Positions 15,961 through 23,130 of a stretch of DNA of 29,965 nucleotides are shown piece by piece. This DNA is from Treponema sp. UBA6988 (lineage in GTDB: Bacteria > Spirochaetota > Spirochaetia > Treponematales > Treponemataceae), in contig DJYC01000038.1 of the NCBI GenBank assembly GCA_002448445.1, forward strand, positions 1-29,965. The letters are read 5' to 3'. The number at the start of each line of letters is the position of its first letter. Positions within the stretch are counted from its first letter, which is position 1. The notes under the pieces were generated by a model, which saw only the letters and a list, made by a program, of their open reading frames with translations, was not told the DNA's origin and made no database searches. The position numbers and the translations under genes are program-made.

Positions 15961-16344
15961 TTAACCTCGCTCTATGACAACATACGCAAGGGCATATTCC
16001 TTTTCATGACTCAAAGAAACATGAACCCTGCATCCTGCCCCGCAATATTTTATAAGCTGTTCCTCGGCCTTACCGGTAACACGGAGGACAGGCTTGTCTT
16101 CGTCATCTTTTTCTATATAAATATCGGTAAGGCAAAAGCCTTTTAAACCCGTCCCCAGTGCTTTTGAGAAAGATTCTTTTGCGGCAAAGCGCACGGCATA
16201 GTATTCGCACCTGCGCTGAAGGGATGCCGTCTTGCTGGAAAGCATCTCCTTTTGGTTAAAGAAGCGGCTCAAGAGGGATTCGTCTTTTACCCACCGCTCA
16301 AAGCGCGAAACCTTGGTAATGTCACAGCCTATGCCAAAAATCAC
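15961..16344 (-). CDS. acpS: holo-[acyl-carrier-protein] synthase
   Basis: 127 residues, normal for AcpS. The GIGCDITKVSRF motif carries the metal-binding Asp8. The second motif, RFAAKESFSKALGTGLKG, carries the Glu and Lys of the active site. The C terminus VHVSLSHEKEYALAYVVIE is the usual strand. It transfers 4'-phosphopantetheine from CoA to apo-ACP. Its start overlaps the cdaR stop by 4 bases, and it is tightly followed by the DUF2225 gene. Confidence 0.96.
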   Translation of the reverse strand: MIFGIGCDITKVSRFERWVKDESLLSRFFNQKEMLSSKTASLQRRCEYYAVRFAAKESFSKALGTGLKGFCLTDIYIEKDDEDKPVLRVTGKAEEQLIKYCGAGCRVHVSLSHEKEYALAYVVIERG

Positions 16345-17354
16345 TGGTCATGCACCTCCGGGGGCTCAAGTTCGCCAGGAACTGTCTCGCTTGGGACAGT
16401 CTCTGGAACTATACGCCTGGATACTGTTATGCGAATCCTTGTCTTTGACTGGCTGTCTATCTCTAGCCCCTGTGGAACCACGACGTAGACCGGAACCTCA
16501 AAGGCCCCCTCTTCCTTTATGGCTGAACAGTCTGCCTCTGCCCTAAAGACCGATGCATCGGAATTTTCCACCTGCAGCATCTGCCCCTTTAGCCTAATAT
16601 CGGTAGTTTGTGCTAAACTTGTTATTTCAAAAGCACTGTCCAGATTCCTGTATTCAATCTGAACCCCGGGAAAATCCTTGGTAAGGGGGGACGGCTCAGT
16701 TACAACCGTCACTTCGTACTGCTCCCCGCTTTCAATCTTTACGATGTCGTTTTCAAAGAAAAGGGAGGCTTCCTGCACGCTGTTTCTGGTAATACCCTGT
16801 ATGTCTATCTTTTCGGTCTGGACAAAGGAAATGCCTTCAACAAGAGACTTGGGGCCTGAAACCTTGACGTAAGGCGGGTTTACGGAAACGGACTCCACCT
16901 GGTAACCGCGGGCTGGTGTACCGGCAAGTGTTGCTTCCACCGGGACGTAGCGGATGACCTTCTCTTCAACTGTAAGGGAAACTTTTTCCCTTGCAAGCTT
17001 TATTTCCAGCGGCTCCATGAGCACAAGGCGGCCTGACGGCTTTATGAAGACGGGGAAATCATAGGTTCCTCCTGCAACCTGGGAGTTTATGTCGACATAG
17101 GCCTCCAAATCGTTTTCTGAAACCTCAAGAAGCTGGGAACTTTTTCCGCGAACTGTCACCTTGACTGCAGAAACTGGTGATTTTGAGGCAACTACGGTAA
17201 GGTTCCCGTTCTGTAAAATCTTAATGGGAACCGCAAAATCCTTTTCTGAAAGCTGGGAAGACTTGTACATCATGAAAATGAGCAGGGCAAGTAGGAGGCT
17301 TACTACCTTTGCAATCCAATTGTTAAACAGCCTTTCAAGAAACTTTGTACTCAT
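16341..17354 (-). CDS. cdaR: YbbR-domain protein, CdaA regulator (CdaR)
   Basis: 337 residues. One N-terminal membrane anchor (NWIAKVVSLLLALLIFMMYKSS, about 11-33) is followed by successive YbbR beta domains outside the cytosol (for example AVPIKILQNGNLTVVASKSPVSAVKVTVRGK, YQVESVSVNPPYVKVSGPKSLVEGI). A Pro/Glu-rich tail, TVPSETVPGELEPPE, ends the protein. In firmicutes CdaR controls the diadenylate cyclase CdaA through the membrane. The same pairing is seen here, with the start overlapping the cdaA stop by 20 bases. No glmM follows; acpS does. Confidence 0.9.
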   Translation of the reverse strand: MSTKFLERLFNNWIAKVVSLLLALLIFMMYKSSQLSEKDFAVPIKILQNGNLTVVASKSPVSAVKVTVRGKSSQLLEVSENDLEAYVDINSQVAGGTYDFPVFIKPSGRLVLMEPLEIKLAREKVSLTVEEKVIRYVPVEATLAGTPARGYQVESVSVNPPYVKVSGPKSLVEGISFVQTEKIDIQGITRNSVQEASLFFENDIVKIESGEQYEVTVVTEPSPLTKDFPGVQIEYRNLDSAFEITSLAQTTDIRLKGQMLQVENSDASVFRAEADCSAIKEEGAFEVPVYVVVPQGLEIDSQSKTRIRITVSRRIVPETVPSETVPGELEPPEVHDQ

Positions 17355-18147
17355 CCAGTGTATCCTTCCGCTTTGTCTCTTTTGAAGTGTCCAAAAGCTC
17401 TTCCAGCTTGCGGGTCAGCTCGGCAACGGAAAGCCCATAGTGCAGCTCGCCGTCATAGGCAAGGCTTACGGCCCCGGTCTCTTCGCTTACCACCATCACA
17501 ACGCAGTCCCCCTGCTCGCTCATGCCCAGTGCCGCACGGTGGCGCGTTCCAAAGGTCTTTTTTATGTCGTACTGCTCGCTTAGCGGCAAAAAGCAGCCGG
17601 CAGCAATTATCTTTCCGTTCTGCACGAAGCAGGCCGCATCATGCAGTGTCGTGTCGTGGGCAAAGATGGTGAGAAGCAGGCTTGCAGATACGTCCGCATT
17701 CAGCATTACGCCAGTATTGATTATGTTGTCGTGTTTTGTTGTGCGGAGGAATACGACCAGCATTCCCCTCTTCATCTCAGAAAGCTTTTCCGCAGCCTGT
17801 ATTACTGCATCAACGGATGTATGGCGGGACTTTGAACCGAAGGTAAGCCATTCAGCCTGGCCCAGCTTTAGCATGATTTTCCTGATTTCCGGCTGGAATA
17901 CGATTGCAAAGCCAACTGCAAGGACTGGAACCAGGGTGCGGAATATCCACTGGAGGGTCTTGAGGTTGAGGATCCAGACCACCAGGCAGGCCATTGCGAC
18001 AATCAGAGCCGCCTTAAAGAGCTGGACGGTGTTTGTCTTTACAATCATCTCGTAGGACTTGTAAAGTAAAAAGGCTAGAATCAGCACGTCAAGAACCGGG
18101 CTTATATAGGAATTGTATACGGTTCTCAAAAGATCCAAACTGGTCAC
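17335..18147 (-). CDS. cdaA: diadenylate cyclase CdaA (c-di-AMP synthase) with altered DGA motif
   Basis: 270 residues. Three membrane helices (about 18-37, 45-62, 72-88) precede a DAC domain (about 100-250). The catalytic GTRHRAALG motif (200-208) is intact and SEETG is present, but the metal/ATP motif that is normally DGA in TPLHDGA reads TTLHDAA (Asp170-Ala171-Ala172). The base sequence around 17640 confirms GAT GCG GCC. The enzyme would make c-di-AMP, a regulator of potassium and osmotic balance. Start is a GTG with a strong AAGGAGG 8 bases before it. It lies 43 bases after dxs and overlaps cdaR by 20 bases. Confidence 0.92.
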   Translation of the reverse strand: MTSLDLLRTVYNSYISPVLDVLILAFLLYKSYEMIVKTNTVQLFKAALIVAMACLVVWILNLKTLQWIFRTLVPVLAVGFAIVFQPEIRKIMLKLGQAEWLTFGSKSRHTSVDAVIQAAEKLSEMKRGMLVVFLRTTKHDNIINTGVMLNADVSASLLLTIFAHDTTLHDAACFVQNGKIIAAGCFLPLSEQYDIKKTFGTRHRAALGMSEQGDCVVMVVSEETGAVSLAYDGELHYGLSVAELTRKLEELLDTSKETKRKDTLDEYKVS

Positions 18148-18190
18148 GCCCTTTCCTCCTTCATGAGCTTATACCATCATTATGCTGAAT

Positions 18191-20125
18191 TCAAGCGTTT
18201 TGTACAAGGCTAAAAGCCGCTTCTGCAATTTTTGCCGAAGAAAGGCCTGCCTCGTCCAAGAGCTGGTCCCTTGTGCCGCATCCAAAGAAGCTGTCCGGGA
18301 AGGCAAGAACCTTTGTCCTGCAGCCGTTTTCCTTTGTGCGGTGAACAAGACCTTCCAAATAGCAGGAGAAGCTTCCGGCCTTCATTCCGTCTTCTATGAA
18401 CACAATTGAATTGAATGGCAAGGCTGACTGCAGGAAAAACTGCTCGTCAAAGGGCTTTATGAACCTTAGGATGAATATTGCGCATTCCGTGCCCTTTAGC
18501 AAGAGGGAGCGTGCGGCTGTAAGAGTTTCTGAATACATGCTTCCTGTGCAGACAAAAAGCACCTTGTCCCCGGAAGACTCAAGGCTTTTGCTTTCCATTT
18601 CTTCGCTAAGCCTTGCGCTGAGTGCCGGGGCAAATTCCTCTGATTCAATAAAAAGGCCCTTGCCCTCTTCCACCGGCTTTGAAAAGGAAGGAATCTCTGA
18701 CGGGCAAGACATTTTTGGCCACCTTATGGAAACCGGCATCTTTGTTCCGTAGACAGCCCATTCCAGGCAAAGGCCAAGGTCTGCCGCACTGGAAACGGTC
18801 ATAATAACAAGGTTAGGCACTGTGCGGAAAAGGGCTATGTCAAAAATTCCCTGGTGGGTCTCTCCGTCTGAAGGAACAGCCCCCGCCCTGTCTAAGGCAA
18901 GCACCACATGCCTCTTTTGCATGGCAACGTCTTCTATAATCTGGTCAACGGAACGCTGCATGAAGGTGGAATAGATTGCGGCAACAGGTATCATTCCACC
19001 TGCGGCAAGGCCTCCCGCAAAGGTAACGGCATGCTCTTCTGCAATGCCAACGTCAAAGAAACGGTTCTTAAAGTGGCGCGAAAATGAGTCTAGGCCAGTT
19101 CCCTTTGACATTGCAGCAGTAACGGCCGCAATACGGCTGTCTTTTTTTGCCATTTCCACAATCTTTCTGCTAAAGGCCTCGGTAAAGCTTAGAGTGTCGA
19201 ATTTTTCCACAACACCGTCGCTTATGTTAAAGGGCCCCACACCGTGGAAGGTTGCCGGGTCATTTTCTGCAGGACTGTAGCCGCGGCCTTTTTTGGTAAC
19301 AACATGAATAACAACCGGACGCGGAATCCGCTGAACACGCCTGAAGGTGTCTTCAAGAAGCTTTATGTTGTGTCCGTCAAGCGGGCCTACGTATTCAAAG
19401 CCAAGGTCAACAAAGAAATTGTTGGAAAAGAACAGGCCTTTTAGACCACGCTTTAGCCTGTAGACAAATTTTCCTATGTGGCGGTTAACGTAGGGAATGT
19501 CGTCTATAAGGCGGTCAATCTTGTGCCTAAAGTTGTGGTAGGAAGCCGTCGTGGTAAGGCTTGAAAGGTAGCGCGAAATGGAGCCAGTGTTGCGGCTTAT
19601 GGACATCTTGTTGTCGTTCACAATCACGATAAGGTTCTGGGCAAGCTGGCCTGCGTGGCTCAACCCCTCATACGCCATTCCGCCTGTAAGCGCCCCGTCC
19701 CCAATAACAGCGACAACCTTGTCTTTTCTGCCTGTTATCTTCCATGCTGCAAGAAGCCCAAGGGCAGAAGAAATGGATGAAGATGCGTGGCCTGCGTCAA
19801 AATAGTCGTGAGGGCTTTCCTGAATGCGGGTAAAACCGGAAATTCCGCCTTTTGTCCTAATCGTTGGGAACTGCTCGTAGCGCCCCGTAAGAAGCTTGTG
19901 GGGGTAGCCCTGGTGGCTTACATCCCAGACAATAGCATCGTGAGGGCTGTCAAAGACTCGGTGAAGGGCAATCGTAAGCTCAACAACGCCCAGGTTGCTT
20001 GCAAGATGCCCTCCGTTCTTTCCAACAACCTCAATTATTTTGCTGCGGATTTCCTCTGCAAGGGAAGTGAGTTTTTTTTCTGGAATTTTTTTCAGATCTT
20101 GCGGTGAATGTATATTCTGCAGCAT
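18191..20125 (-). CDS. dxs: 1-deoxy-D-xylulose-5-phosphate synthase
   Basis: 644 residues from the preferred start MLQNIHSPQDLKKIPEKKL. Thiamine-diphosphate enzyme motifs are present: SNLGVVELTIALH with ISHQGYPHKLLTG-like WDVSHQGYPHKLLTGR, the GDGALTGGMAYE ... IVIVNDN ThDP/Mg site, the catalytic Glu region FDVGIAEEHAVTFAGG, and DRAGAVPSDGETHQGIFD. It makes DXP from pyruvate and glyceraldehyde-3-phosphate, the first step of the MEP isoprenoid route. A 29-residue upstream extension (to 20212) is open but would be translated through the terminator of the preceding small gene, so I reject it. It probably heads the dxs-cdaA-cdaR-acpS-DUF2225-truA transcript. Confidence 0.96.
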   Translation of the reverse strand: MLQNIHSPQDLKKIPEKKLTSLAEEIRSKIIEVVGKNGGHLASNLGVVELTIALHRVFDSPHDAIVWDVSHQGYPHKLLTGRYEQFPTIRTKGGISGFTRIQESPHDYFDAGHASSSISSALGLLAAWKITGRKDKVVAVIGDGALTGGMAYEGLSHAGQLAQNLIVIVNDNKMSISRNTGSISRYLSSLTTTASYHNFRHKIDRLIDDIPYVNRHIGKFVYRLKRGLKGLFFSNNFFVDLGFEYVGPLDGHNIKLLEDTFRRVQRIPRPVVIHVVTKKGRGYSPAENDPATFHGVGPFNISDGVVEKFDTLSFTEAFSRKIVEMAKKDSRIAAVTAAMSKGTGLDSFSRHFKNRFFDVGIAEEHAVTFAGGLAAGGMIPVAAIYSTFMQRSVDQIIEDVAMQKRHVVLALDRAGAVPSDGETHQGIFDIALFRTVPNLVIMTVSSAADLGLCLEWAVYGTKMPVSIRWPKMSCPSEIPSFSKPVEEGKGLFIESEEFAPALSARLSEEMESKSLESSGDKVLFVCTGSMYSETLTAARSLLLKGTECAIFILRFIKPFDEQFFLQSALPFNSIVFIEDGMKAGSFSCYLEGLVHRTKENGCRTKVLAFPDSFFGCGTRDQLLDEAGLSSAKIAEAAFSLVQNA

Positions 20126-20155
20126 TTTTCCCCATGTAGAATAAAATGACGAATT

Positions 20156-20182
20156 AAAAAAAAAGCCGGGGAAAAACCCGGC
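20156..20182 (-). terminator. terminator of the 29-residue ribosomal-type gene
   Basis: On the minus strand GCCGGG - TTTTTC - CCCGGC (20182-20165) is followed by nine T (20164-20156). It falls between the small gene and dxs. Confidence 0.88.
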
Positions 20183-20293
20183 CACGGTGCGTGCGTATAA
20201 AAACAACAACACACGAAAAAAAAGACCGCAGTAAGTCTTGCAAACAACCGCGGCCTTTCTGGCAAATGTTCAAATAATAGTCGCTTAGGGCAA

Positions 20294-20383
20294 TTACTTG
20301 CTCTTATGCCGATTCCGTCTAAGCTTCTTCTTACGCTTATGTGTCGCTATCTTTGCGCGCTTTCTTTTCTTTCCACAAGGCAC
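20294..20383 (-). CDS. small basic ribosomal-type protein (AURKAIP1/COX24-like, bS22 family)
   Basis: A 29-residue ORF beginning with GTG, reading MPCGKKRKRAKIATHKRKK then KLRRNRHKSK. About 60% of residues are Lys, Arg or His. The KKRKR-x-KIATHKRKKKLRRNRHK pattern is that of the AURKAIP1/COX24 domain family, the tiny basic proteins of the small ribosomal subunit (bS22 in mycobacteria) that many bacteria outside that group also carry. AAGGAG lies 7 bases before the GTG, a near-ideal promoter lies 31 bases further up, and a strong terminator follows the stop, so it is a well-expressed one-gene unit. It is short enough for gene finders to miss. Confidence 0.88.
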   Translation of the reverse strand: MPCGKKRKRAKIATHKRKKKLRRNRHKSK

Positions 20384-20413
20384 GATAGAACTCCTTCATA
20401 AAATGGTACTATA

Positions 20414-20442
20414 ATTATGAAGATTTTTTCCCTTTTCGTCAA
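20414..20442 (-). promoter_or_regulatory. sigma-70 promoter of the small ribosomal-type gene
   Basis: On the minus strand, -35 TTGACG (20442-20437), a 17-base A-rich spacer and -10 CATAAT (20419-20414), each one base from consensus. Predicted start about 20407, 24 bases before the GTG. Confidence 0.82.
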
Positions 20443-20473
20443 GTAGAAAAACAAAGCTTTTCTGAAAAATGGG

Positions 20474-21784
20474 CTAAAAATTCCTTAGAAGGGAGTTCAA
20501 AAAAAGAAGACCTTCCCTGCTAAGGGCAAAATTCATGCCGCCACATTCCGATTCACGGGAAAGGCACATTTTTTTGCCATCAAATTCCTTCCACAGGGGG
20601 TTCTCCAACAGCCTTTTCCTAAGGTCTCCTTTCCAGGGTTCAAGACTTGCAAAGCGCCTTGCGTATTCAGCTTCATTCACCCCTTCCAGGGTGCGGAGAG
20701 CCATCATAAGGTATTCAAATTCAAGGGTTTCAAGGTCAAGGCTTTCAAAATCTGCGGGAATGCCCGGCAAAAGTGAAGAAAGCAAAGCCCCCCTGTCAAC
20801 GAAAGAATGCCCTTCGTCCCCCTGTCCAAGAGCAAGACTGCCTTTCTTTTTGCAAAATTCATTCATGGAAAATTCATTCCAAAAGGAAGTATAGCGCCCA
20901 ATGTCCCTGCTGCCCGTCCAGCGTATTCCATGCCCGGCGCCATTTCCGTCAAAGCTGTAAAGCGAACCTGTAGCCCCAGCCCCTATGCCAACATAGTCAA
21001 GCTGCTTCCAGTAAGAGCCGTTGTGCAAGCTTTCATGCCCCCTAAGCGCAAAATTGGAAACCTCGTACTGGCAAAAGCCCCTTTGCTCAAGAATATCCCT
21101 GCCCAAAAGCCACTGGCTGTCCGCCTCGTCATCATCAAAGGCAATCTTTCCGCTGGAAATTGAACGCTCAAGGGGTGTTCCCTCTTCTACCATAAGGGAA
21201 TAAAGGGAAAAATGCTCCGGCTTATAGCCAAGAATTCGTTTGAGGGAAGACTCAAATTCCTTGCTGTTTTGATTGGGAAGGCCCGCAATTGCGTCAAGGC
21301 TTAAATCTCCTGTCCAAGAAGAGCGCACAAGATTAAGTGCCTCTTCCGCCCTTAGCGCCGTACAGTGCCGCCCCACCGCATCAAGAGCTTTCTGGCAAAG
21401 ACTCTGAATGCCAAGGCTAAGACGAGTAACGCCGCAATTCCCAGCAACCGAAAGCTTTTCCCCGCTCAAGGTCTCCGGATTCATCTCTATGGTAAATTCC
21501 AGGGGGGCTTTCCGCGTACCAGCCAAAAGACCGTGCAAAAGCCATTCCATCTGGCTTGCGCTCATCAGGCTGGGGGTTCCGCCACCAATGTAAATGGTAC
21601 GCCAAGAGTCAATTCCGTAAAACTTACGATAGAATTCTGCCTCGCAAAGAAGGGCTTTTATGTAGGAATCTGGGACAAATGCGCCCCCGCTAGCAGAAGA
21701 AGCGGAAGCTACGCTAAAAAAATCGCAGTAGGCGCACTTGGCAAGGCAAAAGGGAATGTGGACGTAAAGTCCTGTGCCGTCCAT
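20474..21784 (-). CDS. hemW: radical SAM heme chaperone HemW (coproporphyrinogen oxidase-like)
   Basis: 436 residues. N-terminal GLYVHIPFCLAKCAYCDFFS with the Cx3Cx2C cluster that binds the radical-SAM 4Fe-4S. Then TIYIGGGTPSLMSA, EMNPETLSGEKL, RLSLGIQSL, LDAIAGLPNQ and the ISLYSL-like FSLYSLMVEEGTPL, all typical of HemN/HemW. A C-terminal HemN_C region (FEYLMMALRTLEGVNEAEY) completes it. The absence of the extra N-terminal cysteine context of true HemN and the short length favour HemW, a heme-binding chaperone, over an enzyme of heme synthesis. The ATG directly abuts the stop of the signal-peptidase-like gene, so the two are translationally coupled. An AT-rich weak hairpin follows the stop. 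Confidence 0.9.
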   Translation of the reverse strand: MDGTGLYVHIPFCLAKCAYCDFFSVASASSASGGAFVPDSYIKALLCEAEFYRKFYGIDSWRTIYIGGGTPSLMSASQMEWLLHGLLAGTRKAPLEFTIEMNPETLSGEKLSVAGNCGVTRLSLGIQSLCQKALDAVGRHCTALRAEEALNLVRSSWTGDLSLDAIAGLPNQNSKEFESSLKRILGYKPEHFSLYSLMVEEGTPLERSISSGKIAFDDDEADSQWLLGRDILEQRGFCQYEVSNFALRGHESLHNGSYWKQLDYVGIGAGATGSLYSFDGNGAGHGIRWTGSRDIGRYTSFWNEFSMNEFCKKKGSLALGQGDEGHSFVDRGALLSSLLPGIPADFESLDLETLEFEYLMMALRTLEGVNEAEYARRFASLEPWKGDLRKRLLENPLWKEFDGKKMCLSRESECGGMNFALSREGLLFLNSLLRNF

Positions 21785-22480
21785 CTAGAAAATGTTGAAT
21801 TTGCTGAATGGGAAGTATTCAAGAACCGCGCGTCCCTTTATGCGGGAAGAGCTTATGCTGCCCCAAACGCGAGAATCTGCACCTTCTATGCGGTTGTCCG
21901 CAAGAACAAAATACTGGTCTGCCTTAAGGATTGTGTTGGGCATGTTTCCAAAAGAGCCAATTCCGTCCCATTCTGCAGGAACAGAATAAATCTGCGTGTT
22001 GTAAGGTTTTGGGACAAGCTCAAATTCGGTAAGGAAAAGCTCCTTTCCTTCCGGCTTAACATAAAGAACATAGTCCTTCATGTAAATCTCGTCTCCAGGA
22101 AGGGCAAGAACGCGGCGAAGGACAGGCTTACCGGACATGTTGTGGGTGTATCCAAAAGGAAAGAAACGCTGGGCTGTAAAAAAGCCGACAACGGAATTCA
22201 CAACGTTTTTCATAACGGAAAGCTTTACTCCGTCCGTGCGGTCAAGGTAAACAACGTCTCCCCGGCGTGGTGTGCGCAAGAAGGGACAGACAAAAACTGC
22301 GCTGTCACGGGGAATATCCTTTTCCATCGTGTCTGAGCGAACATGGACAGGAAAAATAAGTATGTTTAAAACAAGTGTAATGAATATGATTGTAAAAATA
22401 CCGATTGTGAGTACGTGAGAAATAAAGATGCTGCGCTGCCTGCTCAGCTTATAGTCAAAATCCGAAGCCTTCTGTTTCAT
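21785..22480 (-). CDS. lepB: signal peptidase I-like protein (S26) lacking the Ser/Lys dyad
   Basis: 231 residues from the ATG at 22480. One N-terminal membrane helix (SIFISHVLTIGIFTIIFITLVLNILIF) is followed by the S26 fold: RRGDVVYL, VLRRVLALPGDEIYM and the C-terminal box FVLADNRIEGADSRVWGSI. Two key positions differ from the family. The nucleophile box, normally SxSM, reads RSDTME, so Thr51 replaces the Ser. The general-base box, normally KRVxxxPGD, reads RRVLALPGD, so Arg122 replaces the Lys. It may be an inactive or altered paralogue, although the other boxes are intact. An open extension to 22516 starts with TTG inside the -35 box and is rejected. It is followed without gap by hemW. Confidence 0.85.
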   Translation of the reverse strand: MKQKASDFDYKLSRQRSIFISHVLTIGIFTIIFITLVLNILIFPVHVRSDTMEKDIPRDSAVFVCPFLRTPRRGDVVYLDRTDGVKLSVMKNVVNSVVGFFTAQRFFPFGYTHNMSGKPVLRRVLALPGDEIYMKDYVLYVKPEGKELFLTEFELVPKPYNTQIYSVPAEWDGIGSFGNMPNTILKADQYFVLADNRIEGADSRVWGSISSSRIKGRAVLEYFPFSKFNIF

Positions 22481-22487
22481 GCGGATT

Positions 22488-22516
22488 ATTGTAGCACAAA
22501 AAGGCAAAGGTTTCAA
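22488..22516 (-). promoter_or_regulatory. sigma-70 promoter giving a leaderless lepB-hemW mRNA
   Basis: On the minus strand, -35 TTGAAA (22516-22511), a 17-base spacer, extended -10 TGC-TACAAT (22493-22488), then seven bases and the ATG at 22480. Transcription should begin at about the start codon. No ribosome-binding site precedes the ATG. Confidence 0.75.
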
Positions 22517-22548
22517 CTAGCGCGAATGGCATGTTTACTTCTATAAAA

Positions 22549-22905
22549 CTAATAAGGAATGATACTAGAAACGCAAGTGTCTTCCCATTTGTTGCCCTTG
22601 TATACTTCTTTTATTGTAAGCCTAATATGCTTTGTGGGCTTTTGCAATTTAAAATTCTGGAAGACAACTTCATCTGCCAATTTGATTTTGGAATTTATAT
22701 TGTTATCCAAATCTTCTATGGTGAATACTTTTAACACCTTCTGCCCAAGGTTTATGATCTGGATTCAAATAAGTTTTTTGAATTGTAACGCTTATAAGCC
22801 CCATGCTATCTGTTTCAAAAGATATATCGCCATCATTTTTTTCTTGGGCATGCAATTGAAAGAATGCAAGAAGAATTAAAACTAGAGAAAAAAATTTTTA
22901 TGCAC
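22549..22905 (-). pseudogene. broken small secreted protein (two frameshifts), glycan-binding-domain-like
   Basis: Read on the minus strand, a GTG at 22905 with GGAGG 8 bases upstream begins V-H-K and hits a stop (TAG, 22884-22882) just after an A5T7 run. If one base is restored there, the frame gives a good signal peptide (FFSLVLILLAFFQLHAQE) and continues ...TDSMGLISVTIQKTYLNPDH up to WAEG near 22738. A second shift is needed to join VLKVFTIEDLDNNINSKIKL and the end IRLTIKEVYKGNKWEDTC at 22549. The restored protein is about 118 residues. The terminal YKGNKWEDTC motif resembles the end of secreted discoidin-like/NADase-type glycan-binding domains of treponemes (from memory). The stretch is clearly more AT-rich than its neighbours. 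Either a decayed import, a phase-variable gene, or sequencing error in homopolymers. Confidence 0.65.
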
Positions 22906-22945
22906 TTTTGCTTCCTCCAGCACGCATATGTTCAGCAAATAAAAG

Positions 22946-23010
22946 CCTACCCCCGATTGGAAGGGTTGCGCAGCAAGACCGCCTTAAAGGCGGTCCGGAG
23001 CGCTAGCGCA
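22946..23010 (+). repeat. GC-rich dispersed intergenic repeat (copy 4)
   Basis: Head CCTACCCCCGATTGGAAGG (22946-22964) matches the heads of copies at 12540 and 29138. It then continues through the palindromes described for the hairpin cluster. The body is different from the other copies, so only the head is securely shared. Confidence 0.5.
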
Positions 23011-23109
23011 GCTGGTATAAAATGCCGTCCTTGGCATTTTATACCATGAGTTTTCTTTCGAAAACTCACCGCTTTTTTTAGCAAACAAATGACGCGCCCT
23101 CCATGGCGC
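22977..23109. repeat. cluster of perfect hairpins between two minus-strand genes
   Basis: Within 133 bases: GACCGCCTT/AAGGCGGTC (22977-22985 and 22987-22995), the palindrome GCGCTAGCGC near 23000-23009, GGTATAAAATGCC/GGCATTTTATACC (23014-23026 and 23033-23045, 13 bp perfect), TGAGTTTTC/GAAAACTCA (23047-23055 and 23060-23068) and GCGCC/GGCGC (23094-23098 and 23105-23109). They lie past the stop of the 901-residue protein gene. None has a good T tract in the minus direction, so classical termination is not obvious. The stretch contains no credible ORF. Confidence 0.7.
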
Positions 23110-23130
23110 TATGTGTGAATCCAAGACTTT

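Noticed and set aside
20126..20212. 29-residue N-terminal extension of dxs
   Set aside because: It would be translated from inside the terminator of the upstream small gene, and the family starts at MLQNIHSP.
21365..22336. 323-codon plus-strand open frame
   Set aside because: It lies opposite hemW and lepB, both with clear family motifs on the minus strand. Its translation has no recognisable domain and no ribosome-binding site.
22977..23068. CRISPR-like array
   Set aside because: The repeated elements are different hairpins, not one direct repeat with equal spacers.
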